Source: DATLYH01 sp035575035 (GTDB taxonomy: Bacteria > Planctomycetota > Planctomycetia > Gemmatales > Gemmataceae). Taken from it: 21,479 nucleotides of DNA. The position numbers and the translations under genes are program-made. The stretch covers positions 1-21,479 of the forward strand of contig DATLYH010000343.1 in NCBI GenBank assembly GCA_035575035.1. The letters are read 5' to 3'. Below, one piece after another: positions 7,701-15,044 of the stretch. The notes under the pieces were generated by a model. The model was not told the origin of the DNA and ran no database searches. It saw nothing but the letters and a program-made list of their open reading frames with translations. How positions within the stretch are numbered: position 1 is the first letter of the stretch; every line of letters begins with the position of its first letter.

Positions 7701-8991
7701 GGGCAGCACCTTCCACTTCACCGCCCGTTTCGAGGCGGTCGGTCCGCCCGACGGTGCCGAGCCGCCGCTGCCCGTCTCGGCCCGCGGTCAGGCCGTGTTG
7801 GTGGTGGATGATAACGCCGCCAGCCGCGATGTCCTGGTCGAGCTGCTCCGCGGTTGGGGGATGAGGCCGGCCGCTGCCGATGGTGGTGAGGCGGCATTGA
7901 CCGCCCTCCGTGAGGCGGCGCGGCAGGGCGAGCCCTTCGCCCTCGTCCTGCTTGACGCCTACCTATCGGGGGAAAGCGGCTTCGACTTGGCCGAGCGCCT
8001 CCGGCACAGCCCGGAGTTGGCCGGGGCCGTGATCCTGATGCTCGCCTCCACCAATCAGCCGAGCGACGCGGCCCGCTGCCGTGAGCGGGGAGTCGCGGCT
8101 CACCTGATCAAGCCGGTCCGCCCGGCCGACCTGGCCCGGGCGGTGGCTCTGGCGCTAGCGGGCCTGGCGCCGGCCGAACGACCTTTGGACCTACCACCGC
8201 CGGCCCCGCCGCCGCCGCGGCGGCTGCGCGTCCTGCTGGCCGAGGACAACCCGGTCAACCAGAAGCTGGCCGTCCGCCTGCTGGAGACACGCGGCCATTC
8301 GGTGACGGTGGTCAACAACGGCCGGGAGGCAGTGGGCATCCTGGAAAGCCAGCCGTTCGACGTGGTGCTGATGGACGTGCAGATGCCCGAGATGGACGGC
8401 CTGGAGGCGACCCGGACCATCCGCCATCGCGAGGCCGGCACCGGCCGGCACACCCCGATCGTCGCCATGACCGCCTATGCCATGCGGGAGGACCGCGAGC
8501 GCTGCCTTGCCGCCGGCATGGACCGCTACATTGCCAAGCCGTTCCGCGCCCGGGAGCTGTTCGATACGATCGAAGGGCTGGGCGGCGCGACCGACTCGTC
8601 CAACGGACCCCACACGCCGGCCCATCCTCCGGCGGCGCTTGATTGGGATGCGGCGCTGGAGTACGTGGGGGGCGACCGGCAGCTGCTGGCCGACCTGGTG
8701 GCCATCTTCTTCGAGGAGTGCCCGCGCTGGCTGGACGAGCTGCGCCGGGCGGTGATGGAACGCAGCGCTGCCGACGTCAAGCGGACCGCTCACAACCTGA
8801 AGGGGGCGATGAGCCACTTCGGGGCCCATGCCGCTCGTGAGGTGGCGCTCCGCCTGGAGATGATGGGCCGCGAGGGCAACCTCGACGGCGCCACCGAGGC
8901 GCTGGCCGACCTGGAGAAGGAGATCGAACGGCTGCGTCCGGCCCTGACCGCCTTCATCCATCCCGGGTCAGGGGTCAGGGGTCAGGGGTGA
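4795..8991 (+). CDS. Multi-PAS hybrid sensor histidine kinase with two receivers and HPt
   Basis: This ~1398-residue signalling protein is predicted to pass phosphate His-Asp-His within one chain. Order: four PAS domains (~8-120, 136-258, 268-385, 398-518), GAF (~530-680), HisKA with phospho-acceptor H709 in SVSHEIRTP, HATPase (N box N826, G1 D912-x-G-x-G916, F box ~F926-F929, G2 G944-L-G-L), receiver 1 (D1005/D1006, D1054, K1106), receiver 2 (E1150/D1151, D1194, K1248) and HPt with H1333 in AHNLKG. No membrane segment or signal peptide is visible, so it is probably cytosolic and senses an internal or diffusible signal. Residues ~841-904 are encoded by a repeat element inserted between N and G1 boxes. 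The final residues after FIHP and the stop also come from an element copy. The ATG at 4795 is chosen because PAS homology starts at once; a GTG at 4675 is an unlikely alternative. The output partner is not evident. Confidence 0.92.
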   Translation: MSTFTIEGLAQALFEEAGDALFLLDPETDQLLDVNPMAERLSGFPRAVLRQMPATYLFRADGPGGRRRLRQAAGKSGIFHSQEGYFLRTRDEGTWIPVNLTITRLHVKPKTLALITARDIREQRAAHAQLKKVEAELRRVLTSVSDCLWSAEIDEAGRWTYRYFSPVVEKITGRTPEYFLAGLRRWWSIVHPEDRPRWEKALARYRAGQSGQEEYRITWPDGTVRWTRDSVLVNRPSGGGRGLLLDGVLTDITERKSAEVALAQERNLLRNLIDNLPDFIYVKDDLGRYLLDNISHRRFLGLNREEEIHGKTSFDFYPHEIAARYAADDRVVLRTGRPLLNREEPFVDREGNPRWYTTTKVPLRDADGKVIGLVGISRDITARKQAEEESRQAQAKLVALIENASEAIWSVDRDRRLVIFNSYFQEQFRLIFGRQVEAGMAVDELFPPDCYPELNPYWKRLYDRALAGERFSEEQRYDVGGMPRHYVVSFYPIVTGGAVTGAVVYAKDITQRKQAEEALAERARLASLTADVGVALTRGDSLREILQRCAEALVKHLDAAFARIWTLNEAEGVLELQASAGMYTHLDGPHGRIAVGQYKIGRIAQERKPHLTNAVSDDPHISDRDWARREGMVAFAGHPLVVQDRLVGVMGLFARRPLSEATLNALGAVADGIALGIRRKWAEEALRQAKEAAEAASRAKSEFLASVSHEIRTPMNAIIGMTELVLDTALTAEQRDCLETVKKSADGLLAVINDILDFSKIEAGKLDLVRTRFRLEDALYDTLHTLALRAHRKGLELVARIAPETPDQLVGDAGRLRQVLVNLVGNAIKFTDQGEVVVEVRGQGSGVRGQKAEGGGQPPGREEESTLQASGPRERAGAPLDASTGRRTPATRKSDPFPLTPAPCILHFSVRDTGVGIPPEKQPLIFEPFSQADSSLTRKYGGTGLGLAISARLVELLGGHIWVESEPGRGSTFHFTARFEAVGPPDGAEPPLPVSARGQAVLVVDDNAASRDVLVELLRGWGMRPAAADGGEAALTALREAARQGEPFALVLLDAYLSGESGFDLAERLRHSPELAGAVILMLASTNQPSDAARCRERGVAAHLIKPVRPADLARAVALALAGLAPAERPLDLPPPAPPPPRRLRVLLAEDNPVNQKLAVRLLETRGHSVTVVNNGREAVGILESQPFDVVLMDVQMPEMDGLEATRTIRHREAGTGRHTPIVAMTAYAMREDRERCLAAGMDRYIAKPFRARELFDTIEGLGGATDSSNGPHTPAHPPAALDWDAALEYVGGDRQLLADLVAIFFEECPRWLDELRRAVMERSAADVKRTAHNLKGAMSHFGAHAAREVALRLEMMGREGNLDGATEALADLEKEIERLRPALTAFIHPGSGVRGQG
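7314..7505. repeat. Repeat element (copy 1) inserted in frame inside the kinase ATPase domain
   Basis: The element is ~192 bp. Its left end (7314-7345) is G-rich, built on GGGGTCA, and its right end (7474-7505) is the C-rich inverse; the two arms match at 29 of 32 positions when inverted. Inside are a purine-rich core (7358-7396), a 7-bp GGCCCGC/GCGGGCC hairpin near 7410-7427, and one unit of the GC hairpin repeat found at the left edge of the window (7444-7470). It contains no stop in the kinase frame and is a multiple of three, so it adds about 64 residues to the protein. It encodes no transposase, so it would have to be mobilised in trans if it is mobile. A related copy lies at 8962-9121. 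Confidence 0.85.
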
Positions 8992-9121
8992 GGGGTCAGA
9001 GGTCAGAAGTCAGAGATCAGAGGGCAGAAGACAGAAGGCAGAGGTCAACTGCCGGGCAGGGAGGAGGGACCGGCGCTGCGGAGAGAGGTTGCTCCTGCTG
9101 ACCCCTGTCCCCTGACCCCGG
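8962..9121. repeat. Repeat element (copy 2) at the 3' end of the kinase gene
   Basis: This ~160-bp copy has a left arm at 8962-8985 and a right arm at 9098-9121 that match, inverted, at 22 of 24 positions. Between them are degenerating GGGTCA/AGGTCAGA-type heptads and a 39-bp core (9041-9079) matching copy 1's core (7358-7396) at 34 of 39 positions. It lacks the GC hairpin unit of copy 1. Its left end is translated as the last residues of the kinase and supplies the TGA stop (8989-8991). Its right end is 29 bp from the ATG of the alcohol dehydrogenase gene, so it fills nearly all of that gap. Confidence 0.85.
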
Positions 9122-9150
9122 TCTCCGGCACGACCTGAGGGAGTTCCATC

Positions 9151-10356
9151 ATGCGCACTACCTGGACGTTCCATTCGGCTGGGCAGTTGCTGTTCGGCCG
9201 CGATGCCGCCCGCCAGCTTGGCGAGGTCGCCGGCCGGCTCGGCGCCCGCCGCATCCTTATCGTCACCGATCCGGTCCTGAGCAAGGCCGGGCCGCTGGAC
9301 CGCGTCCGCCAACCGCTCCTTGATGCCGGCGTGACGGTGGAGGTCTTCGACGGCGGTGAGCCGGAACCATCGATGCGGGTGGCCGAGGAGTGCGTCGCCC
9401 GGGCAAGGAAGTTTGCCCCGGATGCGCTGCTGGGTTTAGGCGGCGGCAGCAACATGGACCTGGCGAAGATCACGGCCGTGATCCTGGCCCACGGCGGCAG
9501 TCCGCGCGATTATGTCGGCGATGACCACATCCCCGGCCCGGTCTTCCCGTTGATCTGCGCCCCGACCACGGCGGGGACCGGCTCGGAGGTGTCGGCCGCC
9601 GCCGTCCTGACCGACACCGAGGCGAAGATGAAGGTCGGCATCCTGAGCAATTACCTCCGCCCGCGGGTCGCCCTGGTTGATCCGCTGCTGACGGTTTCCT
9701 GCCCGCCGAAGGTGACGGCCGACAGCGGCATCGACGCCTTGACGCATGCCATCGAGGCCTACACGGCGGTGGACAATGCCGACTTCCCGCTGCCGCCGGG
9801 CGAGCGCACCGTTTACCAGGGCCGGCACCCCCTGGCCGATGCCTTGGCGGAGAGGGCGATTGCCCTGATCGGCGCCAACCTGCGGCGAGCGGTGGCCAAC
9901 GGCAACGACCTCGACGCACGGGAAGGGATGGCCCTGGGGGCGACGCTGGCGGGGCTGGCGTTCTCGAACGTGGGGGTGGCGGTGGTGCATGCCCTGGAGT
10001 ACCCCGTCGGCGGCGCGACCCACTGCCCCCACGGCGCAGGCAACGGTCTGCTCCTGCCGTTTGTGATGCGCTTCAACCTCCCCGCCCGGCGCCAGGAGTT
10101 CGCAACCATCGCCCGGCTACTGGGTGAGGACGTGGCGGGGCTGGACGAGCAGGCCGCCGCAGAGCGGGCCGTCGCGGCGGTCGAGCGGCTGCGGGACGAC
10201 ATCGGCATCCCGCGGCGGCTGCGCGACCTGGGCGTCGCCGCGGAGCAGCTCCGGCCGTTCGCCGAGAAGGCGTTCGGTATCCGCCGCATCCTGCGCGTCA
10301 ACCCGCGTCCTGTGACCGTAGACGACCTGGAAGGGATCCTGCGCGCGGCATACTGA
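9151..10356 (+). CDS. Iron-containing (group III) alcohol dehydrogenase
   Basis: This 401-residue NAD(P)-dependent alcohol/aldehyde oxidoreductase belongs to the Fe-ADH family (FucO/AdhB-like). The nucleotide-binding GGGS motif is G97-G98-G99-S100 followed by D103. The PTTAGTGSE stretch typical of the family lies near 138-146. The metal ligands are predicted as D195 and H199 (DSGIDALTHAIEAY), H280 and H294; the 14-residue spacing of the last two is that of the family. Length is normal. GAGGGAG lies about 8 nt before the ATG. Substrate cannot be deduced from sequence; lactaldehyde, butanol or 1,3-propanediol-type alcohols are all possible for this fold. It follows the kinase gene across a repeat element, so co-transcription is uncertain, and the next gene downstream is 175 bp away. 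Confidence 0.92.
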   Translation: MRTTWTFHSAGQLLFGRDAARQLGEVAGRLGARRILIVTDPVLSKAGPLDRVRQPLLDAGVTVEVFDGGEPEPSMRVAEECVARARKFAPDALLGLGGGSNMDLAKITAVILAHGGSPRDYVGDDHIPGPVFPLICAPTTAGTGSEVSAAAVLTDTEAKMKVGILSNYLRPRVALVDPLLTVSCPPKVTADSGIDALTHAIEAYTAVDNADFPLPPGERTVYQGRHPLADALAERAIALIGANLRRAVANGNDLDAREGMALGATLAGLAFSNVGVAVVHALEYPVGGATHCPHGAGNGLLLPFVMRFNLPARRQEFATIARLLGEDVAGLDEQAAAERAVAAVERLRDDIGIPRRLRDLGVAAEQLRPFAEKAFGIRRILRVNPRPVTVDDLEGILRAAY

Positions 10357-10531
10357 CCAGGAGACCGCAGGAGGACCGCACCTTCCACCTGCTTGCGCCT
10401 GCCCGGCCGTATCCTCTGGCATGTCGCCCGCTGCTGTGGTATTTCCTATCCGCAGCGCTGTGCCTGGACGCACTCGCAGGATTGGACCGACTTCACCCGC
10501 CGACCACTGAGCTTCGAAGGGGACCCCGCGA

Positions 10532-13138
10532 ATGACGTTATCAAGAATGCTGACCCGCACCGTCTGGGTGATCGCCTGCTGTGGTCTTGCCGCCTGGCCG
10601 GCGCTCCGGGCCGACGAGCAGGAGCGCCTCAAGGTCGGCCTCCAGCCGGACGGCCGGATCGTAGTGCCGACCAACCAGATCCTTCGGCCCGCCGGTCAGC
10701 AGGTCCTCTTCCCCGGCCGGCCCGTCGATCTGGCCTTCGCTGACGAGGGGAAGACCCTGGTCGTCAAGAACATGAGGAGTCTTGTCTTCATCGACACGGC
10801 GACGGGGGAAATCAAGCAGACGCTGACAGCATCAACGGGCTTCAGCGTGGTCGGTCTGCTGGTGGAGGGCGACCGCGTTTACGTCGGCGACGTGCTCAAC
10901 CATGTGCGGGTTGCGGAGCGGCAGCCGGACGGCAGTTATCGGTGGGGCCAGCCGATTGCGCTGGTTGTCCCCAAGGTCGGCAAGGGGGCCCATCCGGCCG
11001 GCATGGCCCGGCTATCCCGGGAGGAGCTGGCCGTGGCTTCCACCGTCGGCAACAGCATCCAGGTGATCGACACGGCCGAGGGGAAGGTCAAGCAGGTGGT
11101 GCCGGTCGGCGTGGCGCCGTACATGGTTTGCCCTGTCCCGCCGGGCCGCGTCTACGTCAGCAACTGGGGTGGCGACCCGCCGAAGGAAGGCGATCTGACG
11201 GCCCCCTCCTCCGGGACGCCGGTGCGCGTTGATTCCCGCGGCATCGCCAACCACGGCAGTGTCTCCGTCCTGGAGCGGATCGACGGTCAATGGAAGCAGG
11301 TGCGGACCATCCGCGTTGGTCTGCATCCGAGCGGGATGACGGTCAGCCCCGGCAGGCGCTTCGTCTATGTGGCGAATGCCAACAGCGACACCGTCTCGGT
11401 GATCGATACCCAGAACGACGAGGTGGTGGAGACGATTGCCTGTCGGCCGGAGGCGCGGCTGCCGTTCGGCAGCGGCGCCAACGCCCTGGCCCTGAGTCCC
11501 GACGGCCAGACTCTCTACGTTGCCAACGGCACCAACAATTGCCTCGCCGTCGTCCGGCTCGGGGCAAAGGCGTGCGAGGCGACCGATCCGGGGAGGCCCG
11601 CCGCCAGTGCGCTACTGGGACTGATCCCCACCGGCTGGTATCCCGGCGCCGTCTTGCTCTCGGCCGACGGCCGGCGGCTCTTCGTCGCCAACATCAAGGG
11701 GCATGGCTCGCTAAGCCGGCGGCGCATCACCGAGAGCGAGCCGCGGCCGGAGGAGAAAGGCCGCAACTCCCACGACCACCTGGGGTCGGTGTCGATCATC
11801 GAGGTGCCGGACGCCCAGCAGTTGGCGAAGTACACCGAGGAGGTCAACGCCAACAACCGCCTGGCCTACAGCCTGGCCGGGCTGGAGAAGCCGCGGCCCG
11901 GCGTCAAGCCGGTGCCGGTCCCCCGGCGGCACGGCGAGCCTTCCGTCTTCGAGCACGTCATCTACATCATCAAGGAGAACCGGACCTACGACCAGGTTTT
12001 CGGCGACATCAAGGAGGGAAACGGCGACCCCAACCTGGTGATGTTCGGCGAGGAAGTCACGCCTAACCACCACGCCCTGGCCCGGCAGTTCACCCTCTTT
12101 GACAACTTTTACTGCTCCGGCGTCCTCAGTGCCGACGGCCACCAGTGGTTGAACGAGGCTTACGTCACCGACTACCTGGAGCGGGCCTTCGGCGGCTTCA
12201 CCCGCAGCTATCCCTACGAGGGGAGCGACCCGCTCGCCTACGCCTCGAGCGGCTTCCTGTGGGACAACGCCCTGGCCCACAAGAAGACCTTCCGCAACTA
12301 CGGCGAGTTTGTGCGCTCGTCGTACCCTAAGGGCACCACCTGGTCCGACGTTTACGCCGACTACCGGAACGGCACCCGCAAGGTGAAGATCGAGGTGCGG
12401 CCGAACGTCAAGTCGCTGGAGCCATACACCCATCCCGGCTATCCCGGCTTCCCGCTGATCACGCCGGATGTGTACCGGGCCCGGCTCTTCATCGAGGAGT
12501 TGAAGGAGTACGAGAAGAAGGGCGAGTTCCCCAACCTGGTCTATGTCTTCCTCCCTTGTGACCACACCAACGGCACCCGTCCCGGCTTCCCGACGCCGCG
12601 GGCCATGGTGGCCGACAATGACCTGGCCCTGGGCCAGATCGTCGAGGCCGTCAGCAAGAGCAAGTTCTGGCCCAAGACCTGTATTTTCGTCGTCGAGGAC
12701 GACCCGCAGAACGGCTTCGACCACGTTGATGCCCACCGCACCGTCGCCCTGGTCATCAGCCCCTATACCAAGCGCCGGTACGTGGACAGCACGAATTACA
12801 ACCAAACGGGGATGGTCAAAACCATCGAGCTGATCCTGGGGTTGCCGCCAATGAACCAGCTCGACCTGTCGGCGACGGCGATGCGCGACTGTTTTCAGGA
12901 GCAGCCCGACCTGACCCCCTACACCGCCCTGCCCAACAAGATCGCGCTCGATGAGATGAACCCGCCGCTGGAGGAATTGAAGGGGGCGGCCCTGCACTGG
13001 GCGAAGAAGTCGCTGGAGCTGTCGTTCGCCAAGGAGGACGAGGCGGACGAGGACACCCTGAACCGCATCCTCTGGCACGCCACCCGCGGTTACGACACCC
13101 CCTACCCCGAGCAGTTCGCCGGACGGCGGGTGGAGTGA
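10532..13138 (+). CDS. Secreted YVTN beta-propeller / phosphoesterase fusion protein
   Basis: This 868-residue protein has a signal peptide ending near residue 27 (LRA-DE), so it acts in the periplasm or outside. Residues ~30-420 form a beta-propeller with repeated YVANxxxxTVSVID-type blades (YVTN family). Residues ~470-780 resemble the phosphoesterase family of acid phosphatase AcpA and phospholipase C (PF04185): the opening motif contains E482-N483-R484-T485, and the closing motif is E722-D723-D724 followed by HVDAHRT (731-737). In AcpA, an Glu-Asn pair and an Asp-Asp pair bind the metal; E482/N483 and D723/D724 are the likely equivalents. A Ser in CSGVLSADGHQW (528-539) may be the nucleophile, which is inference. 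The substrate is unknown; a phosphomonoester or phospholipid is expected. The ATG is preceded by AAGGGGACC. It converges with darG, leaving only 21 bp between stops. Confidence 0.88.
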   Translation: MTLSRMLTRTVWVIACCGLAAWPALRADEQERLKVGLQPDGRIVVPTNQILRPAGQQVLFPGRPVDLAFADEGKTLVVKNMRSLVFIDTATGEIKQTLTASTGFSVVGLLVEGDRVYVGDVLNHVRVAERQPDGSYRWGQPIALVVPKVGKGAHPAGMARLSREELAVASTVGNSIQVIDTAEGKVKQVVPVGVAPYMVCPVPPGRVYVSNWGGDPPKEGDLTAPSSGTPVRVDSRGIANHGSVSVLERIDGQWKQVRTIRVGLHPSGMTVSPGRRFVYVANANSDTVSVIDTQNDEVVETIACRPEARLPFGSGANALALSPDGQTLYVANGTNNCLAVVRLGAKACEATDPGRPAASALLGLIPTGWYPGAVLLSADGRRLFVANIKGHGSLSRRRITESEPRPEEKGRNSHDHLGSVSIIEVPDAQQLAKYTEEVNANNRLAYSLAGLEKPRPGVKPVPVPRRHGEPSVFEHVIYIIKENRTYDQVFGDIKEGNGDPNLVMFGEEVTPNHHALARQFTLFDNFYCSGVLSADGHQWLNEAYVTDYLERAFGGFTRSYPYEGSDPLAYASSGFLWDNALAHKKTFRNYGEFVRSSYPKGTTWSDVYADYRNGTRKVKIEVRPNVKSLEPYTHPGYPGFPLITPDVYRARLFIEELKEYEKKGEFPNLVYVFLPCDHTNGTRPGFPTPRAMVADNDLALGQIVEAVSKSKFWPKTCIFVVEDDPQNGFDHVDAHRTVALVISPYTKRRYVDSTNYNQTGMVKTIELILGLPPMNQLDLSATAMRDCFQEQPDLTPYTALPNKIALDEMNPPLEELKGAALHWAKKSLELSFAKEDEADEDTLNRILWHATRGYDTPYPEQFAGRRVE

Positions 13139-13159
13139 GCGAACCACAGGGTCGCGCGG

Positions 13160-14206
13160 CTAGAGCCATCCCAGGTCGCGCAGCCTTGACCACGCAGCCT
13201 CGATGTGCGGGCGCTGGAACAGGTTCGCCTTGCGGTTGTTCCAGTGGCGGAGGCTAGCGATGGCAGCCTCCACGTCGGTCCTAGCCTGTGGGTCTTTACG
13301 CGTCGCAACCCAATGGACACTCGACAACAACTCCATACCGTATGGAGTCTCGAAACCCTCGATCAATTCGGCGACGCGGGTGAATCGCTCTTCGGTCTTG
13401 GGGTGATCCTTCAGAAACGCTTCGGCCTCTTCGGCGGCGCCGGGCAACAATCGAATCGGGGTCGTTGGTGCATTCCTCCCATCGCCCCAGCCCTGGATGA
13501 AATGACCTTCCATGCGGTTCAAAACGTGCCGGAGGTTGTCAGCGTAAGGACCATAATTCCCCTCCTGGAAGTTCAGTTTCAGCGGCTGTCCCGCTTCTTG
13601 CATGAAGTAAGCCAGTTTGAACACTTCAAGAAGCGAAAGGGGGTAGTCGTACCCCGGCACCAGATAACGGTTCATCAGGCAAAGAATCACCGCCCGGCCT
13701 ACCGTCATCTTGGGCCGTCTAGTCCGGTTCTTCATTTCGCTTGCCCCGGGTGCGCCAGCGGGCTCAAACGCCAGTACGCGGACATCGGGGAGGCCGGCGA
13801 ACGCCTGCTCAATCAGCTGCGACACCTCGCCCCAATCCAAACCGCCGTGGCCGCATCCGAGCGGTGGCAAGGCGATCGATTCGATGTTCAGACGTTTGAC
13901 ATCATCCACCAGCGCCGCCAAGCCCGATTGGATGTCTTCGATCCTTGACCGGCCGCGCCAGTGGCGTTTGGTTGGAAAGTTGATGATGTAGCGCGGGAAG
14001 TGGAAAGTGCCACGGTCAAAAATGAACATTCGACCCGGTTTCACTTGTCCCGCAGCGCACGCCTTCCGATACGCAGCAAAGTTCTCCGGGAAGGCGCGCT
14101 TAAACTGCAAAGCGATCCCCTTCCCCATGATCCCCACGATGTTTACCGTGTTGACCAGGGCTTGAACTTCTGCGTCCAGGAGATTACCTCGTACTCGCTC
14201 AACCAT
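13160..14206 (-). CDS. darG: DarG antitoxin: macrodomain DNA ADP-ribosylglycohydrolase
   Basis: This 348-residue antitoxin removes ADP-ribose from DNA modified by DarT and also neutralises DarT directly. The macrodomain spans ~1-165, with the ADP-ribose-binding NTVNIVGIMGKG segment (19-30), the NFPTK motif with K80, and the LPPLGCGHGGLDW loop (113-125). K80 falls at the number reported for the catalytic lysine of Thermus DarG, which supports the start used here. The C-terminal ~180 residues (from MTVGRAVILC) correspond to the DarT-binding domain and include a conserved-looking GNYGPYADNL block. The ATG at 14206 is 1 nt past the darT stop; an in-frame ATG at 14218 would overlap darT by 11 bp and is the alternative. 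Tight coupling fits a toxin-antitoxin operon. Base composition is less GC-rich than the neighbours. Confidence 0.92.
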   Translation of the reverse strand: MVERVRGNLLDAEVQALVNTVNIVGIMGKGIALQFKRAFPENFAAYRKACAAGQVKPGRMFIFDRGTFHFPRYIINFPTKRHWRGRSRIEDIQSGLAALVDDVKRLNIESIALPPLGCGHGGLDWGEVSQLIEQAFAGLPDVRVLAFEPAGAPGASEMKNRTRRPKMTVGRAVILCLMNRYLVPGYDYPLSLLEVFKLAYFMQEAGQPLKLNFQEGNYGPYADNLRHVLNRMEGHFIQGWGDGRNAPTTPIRLLPGAAEEAEAFLKDHPKTEERFTRVAELIEGFETPYGMELLSSVHWVATRKDPQARTDVEAAIASLRHWNNRKANLFQRPHIEAAWSRLRDLGWL

Positions 14207-14207
14207 T

Positions 14208-14831
14208 TCAGCCCCCATAATACCAACCCGGCTCCACGGAAACACGCGGCCGGTGGGCGGCGGCGGACAGGATCTCCTCCACCCGGGTGGCGATTTGACG
14301 ATTGTGCGTGCCGATCAGGTGAAAACACTCCCAGGGGAAATAGTCGTGAACGAGGAATTCCGCCTGGCGCTTCTCCTTGGTGTTCGAGTCCCCGGCCCAG
14401 TACCGGAGCGGCATTACAGACCAGTCTATCCTGTCCTCTTGTTCAGCATTATCAAAACAAGCCGCATAAACAAGCTCGGCATGCCTGTCTGTGAATGCCC
14501 ACGGCCTCCCCGAGCTGATTGCTGCTCCGACCGTCGAAACCAGGTGAACAACGGATTCCTGACCACCTTGGTAGTCGTTGTGCTTCTTCCAGATCGCGCA
14601 GAGCATGACCGACCGTGGGCAAAAGTTGAATGGTACGTAATCACCCAGCACTCCTCCTGCCGCCACCCTCACGGGGCGGCGCAGCCGCCTCTCCTTGATA
14701 TGGCGGTGTCCGATGTTAGTGCAGGTGAATCCCTGGCGAAGCCGCTGGGCGTCGCACCACACGCAGCCGGCCTTGATGATACCGGGCAAATTATCTATAT
14801 GGGTGATATGGTAAATCTCTCTATCCAGCAC
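14208..14831 (-). CDS. darT: DarT toxin: DNA ADP-ribosyltransferase
   Basis: This 207-residue toxin (DUF4433/DarT family) uses NAD+ to attach ADP-ribose to bases in single-stranded DNA, blocking replication; such systems abort phage infection. Visible motifs are the NAD-binding YHITHIDNLPGI (7-18, with H8), YVPFNFCPRSVML (65-77, with R73), FTDRHAEL (113-120) and the catalytic glutamate region RQAEFLVHDYFPW (155-167) with E158. All expected active-site positions are present, so it appears intact. The CPRSxML and QAEFLV wording is that of the DarT2 group (Thermus type), although target base and sequence motif cannot be read from the sequence. Translation seems to start at GTG (14831) with an AAGGCAGG upstream. 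It is first in the operon, ahead of darG. Confidence 0.93.
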   Translation of the reverse strand: MLDREIYHITHIDNLPGIIKAGCVWCDAQRLRQGFTCTNIGHRHIKERRLRRPVRVAAGGVLGDYVPFNFCPRSVMLCAIWKKHNDYQGGQESVVHLVSTVGAAISSGRPWAFTDRHAELVYAACFDNAEQEDRIDWSVMPLRYWAGDSNTKEKRQAEFLVHDYFPWECFHLIGTHNRQIATRVEEILSAAAHRPRVSVEPGWYYGG

Positions 14832-14979
14832 ATGTACCTGCCTTCCGGTCCCTGTCGGGGGTTATGCCCGAGTGTTTGCCAGATTACCGTGAACCCTGGG
14901 GTGCGACAAGGGGAGCGACTGCTTAGCGAACGACCGACCGATCAACCAGTACTTACCAATCGAACTCCTGATTTCCATC

Positions 14980-15008
14980 TTGACACCTCAGTCAAAATGT
15001 CTTACCAT
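14980..15008 (+). promoter_or_regulatory. Sigma-70-type promoter of the BlaI/M56 operon, with overlapping dyad
   Basis: TTGACA (14980-14985) is a perfect -35 hexamer. After a 17-bp spacer comes TACCAT (15003-15008), matching 4 of 6 positions of the -10 consensus. The -35 lies inside an inverted repeat, TTGAC-N6-GTCAA (14980-14995), which could be a repressor site. Confidence 0.6.
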
Positions 15009-15011
15009 CGG

Positions 15012-15030
15012 CTCAGACTTTCTGTCTGAG
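15012..15030 (+). promoter_or_regulatory. Candidate BlaI operator overlapping the transcription start
   Basis: CTCAGAC-N5-GTCTGAG is a perfect 7+7 bp dyad placed just after the -10 hexamer and 14 bp before the blaI-type start codon. BlaI/MecI repressors bind short palindromes at their own promoters as dimers. The position fits autorepression, although the sequence differs from the TACA/TGTA core known in staphylococci. Confidence 0.5.
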
Positions 15031-15044
15031 GCTGGAGGCGAGGG

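Noticed and set aside
11711..13147. 478-residue minus-strand open frame
   Set aside because: It is antisense to the phosphoesterase gene, Val/Gly-rich and not protein-like.
13205..13948. 247-residue plus-strand open frame
   Set aside because: It is a shadow of darG, which has all macrodomain motifs.
14840..14900. Possible sigma-54 site upstream of darT (GG...GC pattern)
   Set aside because: The spacing between the GG and GC elements is 11 rather than 10 nt and the flanks do not fit.
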